The translations under genes were made by a program, and so were the position numbers. Below are positions 1 through 5,191 of a stretch of DNA of 5,191 nt, in pieces (the first letter of the stretch is position 1; each line of letters opens with the position of its first letter). The notes under the pieces are model-generated. The model was not told where the DNA came from. It searched no databases and saw nothing but the letters and a program-made list of their open reading frames with translations. The stretch is from positions 1-5,191 of the forward strand of contig JAUUYJ010000195.1 of the NCBI GenBank assembly GCA_030588275.1. Direction: 5' to 3'. The stretch is from Candidatus Zixiibacteriota bacterium (GTDB taxonomy: Bacteria; Zixibacteria; MSB-5A5; GN15; JAAZOE01).

Positions 1-194
1 AGGGGTGATCCGGGTGGATGAGGATTTCCCAGAATATGAGCGCAGGCGATAAACTCGCCGCAATCCCAGTAACTGAGGGTTGGGGCGACTGTCATTCGAT
101 AAATGATAAACGCGACAATAGCAACTAATGCGGCCATCATGGCGTTGACTCTGTCAAAACCCTGATTGTTCAATTCTACGGTGGACCGGTCCAC
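1..194 (-). CDS. DUF2723 (TMEM260/GT117-type) membrane protein, N-terminal fragment
   Basis: Translating the minus strand from a GTG at 194 gives 64 codons that stay open to the window edge, so only the N-terminus is present. Residues 1-17 form a polar start. Residues 18-32 form the first hydrophobic helix. From residue 36 comes the hallmark of DUF2723 proteins: an A-P-T-L-S-Y-W-D-C-G-E-F run (37-48) followed by H-P-P-G-S-P (59-64). In this family that loop follows the first transmembrane helix and carries acidic residues (here D44 and E47) thought to correspond to the catalytic loop of GT-C glycosyltransferases. The human relative TMEM260 is a protein O-mannosyltransferase; the bacterial substrate is unknown. 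Full-length members are large polytopic inner-membrane proteins, so most of the gene lies to the left. The GTG start is supported by AGGAGG five bases upstream. The family call is secure from the motif; the enzymatic activity is inferred. Confidence 0.9.
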   Translation of the reverse strand, partial: MDRSTVELNNQGFDRVNAMMAALVAIVAFIIYRMTVAPTLSYWDCGEFIACAHILGNPHPPGSP

Positions 195-199
195 AAATG

Positions 200-205
200 C
201 CTCCT
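200..205 (-). promoter_or_regulatory. Shine-Dalgarno site of the DUF2723 gene
   Basis: The minus strand reads AGGAGG here, five bases before the GTG at 194. This full consensus match decides the GTG start. The only downstream in-frame ATGs (codons 19, 20 and 34) fall inside or after the first membrane helix and would truncate it. Confidence 0.85.
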
Positions 206-339
206 AAAGTAATTCTTTTGTCAGGTCGATACCTTATACATATGTGTCATCGATATTCTCGAAGACAAGACCTTAAATATATCTTTTCGTTGACATTAGA
301 CAAGCTTTTTTAGTCCTGGAATAGTCCAGGTTCTTCAAC
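206..339. promoter_or_regulatory. Divergent intergenic region, likely holding promoters for both flanking genes
   Basis: This AT-rich stretch separates the Shine-Dalgarno sites of two divergently transcribed genes, so both promoters should lie here, but neither can be pinned down. On the plus strand a perfect TTGACA (290-295) sits upstream of the small membrane protein gene, but no good -10 hexamer follows at 16-18 bp; the nearest, TTTAGT (309-314), is only 13 bp away. On the minus strand TATAAG (238 down to 233) could be a -10 for the DUF2723 gene, but no -35 lies at the right spacing. ACATATGT (238-245) is an 8-bp palindrome overlapping that hexamer. No tRNA, riboswitch or terminator was recognised. 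Confidence 0.45.
315..330 (+). repeat. Perfect 6-bp inverted repeat (hairpin or operator) ahead of the small membrane protein gene
   Basis: CCTGGA (315-320) and TCCAGG (325-330) are exact reverse complements separated by the four bases ATAG. The element ends ten bases before the GGAGG of the following gene, so it probably lies in its leader or overlaps its promoter. As RNA it would form a six-pair stem with a tetraloop. It is not a terminator for plus-strand transcription because no T-run follows; the T-run at 306-311 precedes it. It could be an operator half-site pair, a small leader hairpin, or chance. Confidence 0.45.
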
Positions 340-344
340 GGAGG
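340..344 (+). promoter_or_regulatory. Shine-Dalgarno site of the small membrane protein gene
   Basis: GGAGG lies five bases before the ATG at 350. This strong, well-spaced site is the main evidence that the short reading frame after it is a real gene and that translation starts at its first ATG. Confidence 0.8.
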
Positions 345-349
345 TTAGT

Positions 350-595
350 ATGTTATTTTGGTGTGGAGTTCTATTTGTGCTGGGGGTTACCGCCTTTATG
401 GACTCTCTGTTCAATTACGGCGAAATCTTTCGACGGATTAATTCGGTTCTGTTTCTTTTGATCTCTTTGGCAATTTTGGTTCGGACGACATCAAAAATAA
501 AATTGGCCAAGTTGGAACGGTTTCAACAACAGGTCGAAGATCTGGAGCAAAAGGTTAATAATCTATCGCAGAAAAAGCAGAAGTCGATGTATTAA
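350..595 (+). CDS. Small membrane protein with C-terminal coiled coil, function unknown
   Basis: I do not recognise a family. The 81-residue product has two hydrophobic segments, about residues 2-17 and 30-44, joined by a short loop containing D18, E25, R28 and R29. A basic stretch (K49, K51, K54, R57) leads into a heptad-patterned helix with L55, F58, V62, L65, V69 and L72 at a/d positions, then a Lys/Gln-rich tail. The positive-inside rule suggests a membrane hairpin with the coiled coil in the cytoplasm. The arrangement loosely recalls small coiled-coil membrane proteins such as FtsB/FtsL, but those have one membrane span and a periplasmic coil, so no homology is claimed. ATG start, consensus Shine-Dalgarno and TAA stop support a genuine gene. 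It is divergent from the DUF2723 gene and convergent with the TPR gene, so it is probably transcribed alone. Confidence 0.75.
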   Translation: MLFWCGVLFVLGVTAFMDSLFNYGEIFRRINSVLFLLISLAILVRTTSKIKLAKLERFQQQVEDLEQKVNNLSQKKQKSMY

Positions 596-682
596 ATTGC
601 GCTAAATTTGGGGCCGGTCGTAAATTGGATGCTAAATATTCCCCCCCCCTGCACCACTTCGGCCGGCTTGTCTCAAAATCTC
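596..682. other. Convergent intergenic spacer with C9 tract and imperfect duplication
   Basis: These 87 bases separate the 3' ends of the small membrane protein gene and the TPR gene. They contain a run of nine Cs (641-649) and an imperfect repeat: 593-610 (TAAATTG then GCTAAAT) is echoed at 621-640 (TAAATTGGAT then GCTAAAT). Short GC-rich palindromic pieces occur at 612-617 (GGCCGG) and 662-667 (GCCGGC) and could pair weakly. No stem followed by a T-run was found on either strand, so no intrinsic terminator is called. Confidence 0.6.
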
Positions 683-2554
683 TCAGATCTCGGCGGCAAA
701 GGGGAAGGTCGCATAATCAGATAAAAGCTTAAGATAAATATCCAACCCAGCCTGATTCGTCTTCTCATCTGCAAACAACATATCAGCCTTAATTTTTTGG
801 GCAAATGGATAGTAGTATGAATCGGGGAATTGGCTCTTGAGACTATCGATGGCTGACCGAGCCAGCTCGATTTTATTCTGCGCGAAATACATCTCGGCCA
901 ATCCCAAATAAGAGGATGGGGCGACCTCCGGAAGACCTACACGGCAGATTTTCAACAAATAATGTTCCAGCGAATCGGCTTGCCCGATAAACTTGAAAAA
1001 CTCGGCTCCGGCATACAAATCAAACTGCCCAACCGCTCCGGGGTCGATCTCTCCCAGTATCAAGCTGTACTGGATGGCATCGTTGACATACAAACCTCGT
1101 GGATAACGGGCGATCAGTTGGGAAAATCGCTTGTCTGCCTCGGTGAATTTAAGTCTGAAAATTAGATTACGAGCCATTTCAAACTCGGCTCGTTCACCCA
1201 TTTGTGCCGGGATTTCGATCTCAAGTATTTGCTTGTAATAGCTATCGGCCTGGTCAAATTCAGATCGGCGACTGGCCAGATCGGCCAGACCAAAAAGGGC
1301 ACCCATGGCGAATCGGGTTTTGCCCCCGCTGGTGACTGCGCTGGTCAGATAAGTTTCAGCCGAATCGTAATTATGGAGGTTGTCTTTGTAGATGGTCCCG
1401 ATTTTGAAATTATCCTCAATAACCTGAACCGGTCGGTCAAATTTGGCCCGATGTTTTTGGTAATAGCCAATCGCTTCTTTATAACGGCCCACCGCTTGAC
1501 AGGCTTCACCCAAAAGGGAGTAGGTGTGCCCGGCTAAAACCGCCTGTGGGTACGCTTTCAGAACATAACTGCCGGCGGTAATACCGTTTTCATACTTTCC
1601 ATAGGCAATGCAACTTTGCACGAAGACAACAATATCGGCCCCGCCCCGCTCATTAAGGCTGTCCATATCGCGATGGAGGGCAAACGCCTCATCAAAGCGG
1701 TCCTGAACGATCAACAAATCAGCATAGGTTCTGATGAGCCCTTTGCTCACCTCGGTGCCATCATTACTATTGAGTTTTTTATACAGTACTGCCATTACAG
1801 TATCGGCTGATCCGGGATATCGGATAAGTTGGATAAGTTTACCTTCGGCCGTTTTTGCGGACATACTATCTTTTTCCATAAAGGCCAGATATTCGTCGGT
1901 CGCCTCGGCATATTTCTGTTGCGCCGCCAACGCATCCCCCTGCCAACTGGCCAATAGTGACCGGTTATTAAAAAATGCCCGAGCCGAATCGATAAAAGTG
2001 GTTTCCCTTTTGTAAAACCCAAACCGCTGGTAGATCGAGGCGATCTGGTACAGAACTTCCGGCAACGGCTCGGCTAAGGGGATAGCTTTTAGAAATTGGT
2101 AATCGGCTGAATCGGCATTTGCCAGCAAAAGGTGAGCGTGCCCATATTCACGACGCAAAATATAATTATCTGGATCGTTTTCAAGCCGTCGGGCCAGAAC
2201 CAGAAGCAGTTTGTCGAAATTCTTTCCCTTTTCGAGGCACCTGATCAGGCGGTCTTTCAAATCTTCACGACCGGGATGCTTTTCAATTAACATCTCCAGC
2301 AGGTCGGCGGCCGGTAGATATTCACCCATCCTAATGAGCCGGTTGACCTGATCCATTTCCCGGATTTGCTCGGTCGTCCTTTTTTTCTCAGGCATTACTC
2401 TTAACGGACTGGGAGTCAGAGCAGGCTTCCGAATCGGTTTGGGAATCGGCTTGGGGAGCGAATCCTGCGCTAATGACATTGAGCCAAAAGTAGCCAGCCC
2501 AACGACCAGTATTGCAATTTTTGTAACCTGCCAAGACAACCGATTAATTCTCAT
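683..2554 (-). CDS. Exported TPR-repeat protein, downstream partner of the DUF4175-like gene
   Basis: The product is 623 residues from the ATG at 2554. Residues 1-29 look like a Sec signal peptide: basic start (R2, R5, K12), hydrophobic core 13-26, and S-L-A at 27-29 before Q30, a good signal peptidase I site. No lipobox cysteine is present, so it is probably soluble and periplasmic. Residues 33-59 are a Pro/Lys-rich linker containing PKPI twice. From about residue 68 to the end the protein is helical with many TPR-like units: G77-E78-Y79 to P94, F113 to P128, D148-S149-A150-D151-Y152, Y215-A216-E217-A218, F287-D288-E289-A290-F291, Y358-K359-E360-A361-I362-G363-Y364-Y365, Y396-D397-S398-A399, F433-D434-Q435-A436, and more. 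TPRs mediate protein-protein contacts; no enzymatic domain is seen. Its start overlaps the upstream gene's stop by 11 bp, indicating co-transcription and probable translational coupling. An in-frame TTG at 2572 would add six residues but lacks a better ribosome site. The specific role is unknown; action with the upstream protein is inferred. Confidence 0.88.
   Translation of the reverse strand: MRINRLSWQVTKIAILVVGLATFGSMSLAQDSLPKPIPKPIRKPALTPSPLRVMPEKKRTTEQIREMDQVNRLIRMGEYLPAADLLEMLIEKHPGREDLKDRLIRCLEKGKNFDKLLLVLARRLENDPDNYILRREYGHAHLLLANADSADYQFLKAIPLAEPLPEVLYQIASIYQRFGFYKRETTFIDSARAFFNNRSLLASWQGDALAAQQKYAEATDEYLAFMEKDSMSAKTAEGKLIQLIRYPGSADTVMAVLYKKLNSNDGTEVSKGLIRTYADLLIVQDRFDEAFALHRDMDSLNERGGADIVVFVQSCIAYGKYENGITAGSYVLKAYPQAVLAGHTYSLLGEACQAVGRYKEAIGYYQKHRAKFDRPVQVIEDNFKIGTIYKDNLHNYDSAETYLTSAVTSGGKTRFAMGALFGLADLASRRSEFDQADSYYKQILEIEIPAQMGERAEFEMARNLIFRLKFTEADKRFSQLIARYPRGLYVNDAIQYSLILGEIDPGAVGQFDLYAGAEFFKFIGQADSLEHYLLKICRVGLPEVAPSSYLGLAEMYFAQNKIELARSAIDSLKSQFPDSYYYPFAQKIKADMLFADEKTNQAGLDIYLKLLSDYATFPFAAEI
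2431..2454 (-). repeat. 12-bp tandem repeat encoding PKPI-PKPI linker
   Basis: GAATCGGTTTGG (2431-2442) and GAATCGGCTTGG (2443-2454), read on the plus strand, differ at one base. In the minus-strand TPR gene they underlie the Pro-Lys-Pro-Ile units of the linker just after the signal peptide, followed by a diverged Arg-Lys-Pro-Ala copy. Because the unit is a multiple of three, copy number could vary without shifting the frame. It is an extended, rigid spacer in the mature protein rather than a mobile or regulatory repeat. Confidence 0.7.
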
Positions 2555-5191
2555 TTTGCTCCGTCTGCTCAATTTGCCCGTTCTGATCTGATCCTGAGAT
2601 TGCCCTGAAATATGCCTTGATCTGTTTTTCGTACTGCCGGGGATATCCGTCCTGCAGGTAACGATTCAGTTTCTCTTGCAACGTTTGAGTTCGATTGAAT
2701 CCGGATTGGTCGAGCAGGCCGGGGGAATTTTTGAGAATCTCCTCGGCTGAGATCGCCTGACGTTCGCGGGCAAAGTCACGCCGGTTCAAAGATTTTTGCA
2801 TATCGAGCATGCGGGAATAAACGCGCAACTGGCGATCTAATAAATCATCACCAATCTGCCCATCCTCCAAAATTTCTTCAATCGCCTTCATCTCCTCGGC
2901 GACCGCATCAAGGCGTCCCAGAAGGTCGCGGCGATTGCCAAACTCATCCTGAAGTTCGGTCATAGATTTACGCAAACTCCCCTGCTCGGCGGCCAGACGT
3001 TTGAGCCCCTCTTTTTGAGACTGACTCATTTTGTCACCCGGCTTGGAGCATTGTCCCTGTGTCTCCTGATTAATTTTCGACTGCTTGCGGCACATCGATT
3101 GCAAGCTTTGGCTGGGCTTGTCGCAGGAGCCACCCTTGTTGCATTCCTTCTGATTTTTCATCCCATCCAGAAGGCGAAGCGAAGTTTGGTTTAGCTTGAA
3201 AATTGATTGACGCTGGGAAGTCAACGATGACGAGGCGCGGCTCCCACCCAGGTTGTCGCATGTTTTTCCCATTTCATCTTTGGTCTCTTCCAGAAGGGTC
3301 CTGATTTCCGCCGCCAAAAAGGGGGATTGTTTACTCAGCTTATCAACTTTCTGTTGCAGACCGCTGACAGACTCTTTGAGCAGTTTCTGTTGGCTGGCCA
3401 ACTCCGCCATCGATTGGCGACGATAGTTTTTGGAGCCGGATTTCTCATGAATCTCCTCCTGCCCGCGCGAGATGTAGTTGGCGTCGTTGATAGCCTCTCG
3501 CATATCGCGGGCGATCTGCTCCCCTTCCTGTTGCGACATCTGAGCCATTAGTCCCTGCATCATCTCGACCATGTCGGCCATCTTTTCCGAAGATTTTTGT
3601 CCCTCTTCTTTCGCCTCCTGCATCTGGCCCTGACTCAATTCGGCCAGCGTACTTTGAATCTCTTCATCCGGGTTAAACTGTTCGGTTGACTGAGCAAACT
3701 GTTCATGTTGCTCTGATTCGGCGAAGGGGGAATCGGCAACCAATTTTTTAAGTTTATCCGCTTCCTGCCCCAAAGTTTGGTTTTGTTTATCGAGCCGTTT
3801 TTCCCGTTCGGCCAGACGCTCCTTATTCTGCTGGGCGTTTGACTCTTCGGTTTCGACGTTGACCCGGTTTTGTTCGAGAAGCATCTCCTCGGCAATCTTG
3901 AGCATCGCCGCCATCTTTTGTTCAATCTGCATCCGCTTAAGGAGTTCGACCGAACGTTCCAGCTTTTTAAGCATCTCCTCCTGATTCATCTGGAAATCTT
4001 TCATCGCCTTATCCAGTTCATCCGGGGACATCTCTTTAAGAGCTTCGGCCAGCTTCTTCATCGCCTCCTTCATCTCTTCTGAAGCAATTTCGTTGAACAG
4101 CTTTTGAAGTTCCAGCATCTTTTGGAGAATTTGCTCATTCAAAAGATCGTTGTTGGCCATCTTGTCGATTGACTCTTCCATCTTTTTGGCCATCTTCTCC
4201 AACTGATCGGCGGTCTTCTGCTGACGATTGAGAAGGTTTTCCATATCCTTCTGCTTTTGCCAATCTTTGTTTTCGGCGTTTCGCATCTGGCGGGCCAGCT
4301 CTTTCATCTTCTGGACCATTTCCCGCTGTTCTTTGAGAATCTTATCCGCTTCGGTTACCTGTCCCTGCTGGGCCGCTTCCGACTGCATGACGATTTCGTC
4401 AATTGAGGGTAGGCGGGCGACAAAAGTGCGAGTACTGGTAATCTTTGGGCCGGAGACAGCATCATTATCGGCCAGTTCAAAATGGTACAGCACATAATCG
4501 GATGGAAGGAGGTAGAAATTTTCCAGATCCCAATTAAAGGTAACCTCACCTTCAGATTTTATTTTATCCGGGAAATTTATCACCGCCACATTTTCACCAC
4601 CCTTGATACCACCGGAAATAACCTGATACTTAAGTAGTAGTGAACTGAAGCCAAAATCATCCCCGATCTGAATCTTAAACGGAATCATCATCGTCTCATT
4701 CAGGTTGAGATCAAAGCCAGGGTAGAGGATCGTAATGGCCGGATACTCATCCGGTATGGCGGTTATCATATATTCGATTGGGTCCGGATTGGTTTCGTCA
4801 TGCTTATCATAAAGGCGGATGAAGTATGAAAAATCCTCAATCAGCTTAAAATCTGACGAGCCGGTGGTTCCGTTAAAATCGACCTTGTTTTGGATTGAGT
4901 CGATGACCAGATAGCCCCGGTCAATCACCCGGTTGGCATCAATTTCAAGATGTACTCGGCTACCGACTAAGGCGGCCAGTGATCCGTTATTTTCATCCAG
5001 GACCATTCGTTTTAATCCGGTATAGTCGGGATAGGTGATCGATGCTTTGATCTTTACGACGCGTGGACGTTCAACAATATTGATTGAGACCCGTTCTGAT
5101 TTGATTTCTCCAGCGACAATATAATAATCAAAAGAGCGGCGCACCTGTTTGAGCGTTATGGCAAACGGAAGGGAGTCAAAGCTCTGACCAT
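2544..5191 (-). CDS. DUF4175-like large coiled-coil protein, 5'-truncated by window edge
   Basis: The frame is open from the window edge to a TAA at 2544-2546, giving 881 complete codons (numbered from the edge). The GTG at 5144 is not the true start: the 15 residues before it continue in frame, no Shine-Dalgarno supports it, and it would cut a beta-rich domain. Residues 1-260 look like consecutive Ig-like beta segments, with R-P-R-V then Y-P-D-Y-T-G (about 42-58), D-D-F-G (177-180), a Leu-Pro-Ser-Asp-Tyr motif (about 228) and P-S-I-D-E (261-265). From about 275 to 620 it is a long Glu/Lys/Gln/Met-rich coiled coil. All five cysteines fall at 644-714. A conserved-looking C-terminal region has R-L-A-A-E-Q, R-Q-L-R-V-Y-S-R-M-L-D, and D-G-Y-P-R-Q-Y near 847-853 leading to A-Y-F-R-A. 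This order matches DUF4175-type proteins of FCB-group bacteria, usually membrane-anchored by helices near the N-terminus (here off-window) and often found with MoxR/DUF58/VWA genes. The molecular function is unknown; an extracytoplasmic scaffold is inferred. It overlaps the TPR gene by 11 bp. Confidence 0.8.
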   Translation of the reverse strand, partial: GQSFDSLPFAITLKQVRRSFDYYIVAGEIKSERVSINIVERPRVVKIKASITYPDYTGLKRMVLDENNGSLAALVGSRVHLEIDANRVIDRGYLVIDSIQNKVDFNGTTGSSDFKLIEDFSYFIRLYDKHDETNPDPIEYMITAIPDEYPAITILYPGFDLNLNETMMIPFKIQIGDDFGFSSLLLKYQVISGGIKGGENVAVINFPDKIKSEGEVTFNWDLENFYLLPSDYVLYHFELADNDAVSGPKITSTRTFVARLPSIDEIVMQSEAAQQGQVTEADKILKEQREMVQKMKELARQMRNAENKDWQKQKDMENLLNRQQKTADQLEKMAKKMEESIDKMANNDLLNEQILQKMLELQKLFNEIASEEMKEAMKKLAEALKEMSPDELDKAMKDFQMNQEEMLKKLERSVELLKRMQIEQKMAAMLKIAEEMLLEQNRVNVETEESNAQQNKERLAEREKRLDKQNQTLGQEADKLKKLVADSPFAESEQHEQFAQSTEQFNPDEEIQSTLAELSQGQMQEAKEEGQKSSEKMADMVEMMQGLMAQMSQQEGEQIARDMREAINDANYISRGQEEIHEKSGSKNYRRQSMAELASQQKLLKESVSGLQQKVDKLSKQSPFLAAEIRTLLEETKDEMGKTCDNLGGSRASSSLTSQRQSIFKLNQTSLRLLDGMKNQKECNKGGSCDKPSQSLQSMCRKQSKINQETQGQCSKPGDKMSQSQKEGLKRLAAEQGSLRKSMTELQDEFGNRRDLLGRLDAVAEEMKAIEEILEDGQIGDDLLDRQLRVYSRMLDMQKSLNRRDFARERQAISAEEILKNSPGLLDQSGFNRTQTLQEKLNRYLQDGYPRQYEKQIKAYFRAISGSDQNGQIEQTEQNEN
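2559..2562 (-). promoter_or_regulatory. Shine-Dalgarno site deciding the TPR gene start
   Basis: The minus strand reads GGAG here, four bases before the ATG at 2554, inside the last codons of the upstream gene. It favours ATG 2554 over the in-frame TTG at 2572, and it means ribosomes finishing the upstream gene pass directly over this site. Confidence 0.6.

Noticed and set aside
290..314. A sigma-70 promoter made of TTGACA (290-295) and TTTAGT (309-314)
   Set aside because: The 13-bp spacing is too short for a normal promoter, so the TTGACA is noted only within the intergenic region.
611..667. Rho-independent terminator using the GGCCGG (612-617) and GCCGGC (662-667) pieces
   Set aside because: The pairing is five or six bases with a loop of over 40 bases, and no T-run follows on either strand.
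962..2015. Plus-strand open frames opposite the TPR gene (962-1165, 1202-1537, 1616-1810, 1734-2015)
   Set aside because: They are antisense to a long frame with a signal peptide and clear TPR pattern, lack convincing ribosome sites, and their translations show no coherent domain or membrane pattern.
3635..4330. DNA repeat array suggested by recurring 'catctt' and 'atctcctc' words on the plus strand
   Set aside because: These reflect repeated Lys-Met, Glu-Glu and Glu-Met codons in the coiled coil; spacing is irregular and there is no unit conserved at DNA level.
3327..4497. Plus-strand open frames opposite the coiled-coil gene (3327-3551, 3870-4082, 4228-4497)
   Set aside because: The Glu/Lys/Gln/Met-rich sense strand makes the complement Leu/Phe/His/Ser-rich and poor in stops, producing pseudo-hydrophobic frames. 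No ribosome sites support them.
1795..4549. Minus-strand frames overlapping the two large genes in another frame (1795-2022, 3070-3261, 3635-3925, 4355-4549)
   Set aside because: Each lies wholly inside a longer frame on the same strand whose product has recognisable architecture, and the translations are low-complexity out-of-frame readings.

Overview
The window looks like a piece of a Gram-negative bacterial chromosome of moderate GC (roughly the high 40s by eye). The gene families suggest the FCB side of the tree (Bacteroidetes/Gemmatimonadetes/Zixibacteria-like lineages). That placement is inferred from a DUF2723 membrane glycosyltransferase-like gene lying near a DUF4175-like coiled-coil protein and a secreted TPR protein. 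No rRNA or other phylogenetic marker is present, so the phylum is not established.

Layout. On the minus strand, 1-194 holds only the N-terminus of a DUF2723 (TMEM260/GT117-type) membrane protein that runs off the left edge. A 155-bp divergent intergenic region (195-349) follows, with a Shine-Dalgarno sequence for each flanking gene and a short perfect inverted repeat. On the plus strand, 350-595 encodes an unrecognised 81-residue membrane protein with a cytoplasmic-type coiled-coil tail. An 87-bp convergent spacer (596-682) contains a run of nine Cs and an imperfect duplication but no clear terminator. The rest is a minus-strand two-gene block. The upstream gene (2544 to beyond 5191) is a large DUF4175-like protein with beta-sandwich-like N-terminal segments and a very long Gln/Met/Lys/Glu-rich coiled coil; its true start is outside the window. 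It overlaps by 11 bp the start of a 623-residue exported TPR-rich protein (683-2554).

How the genes may work together. The overlapping pair is almost certainly co-transcribed. In related genomes DUF4175-like proteins tend to sit at the end of MoxR-AAA/DUF58/VWA ('Bat-like') operons, often next to TPR proteins. By that analogy these two could be the extracytoplasmic scaffold and adaptor parts of such a system. The MoxR and VWA genes, if present, would lie to the right of this window and are not seen here. The DUF2723 gene and the small membrane protein form a separate divergent pair with no visible functional link to the block.

No mobile element, tRNA, rRNA, CRISPR array or phage gene was seen. 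There is no gene-free stretch longer than 155 bp. All functional statements rest on reading motifs by eye, with no database search.
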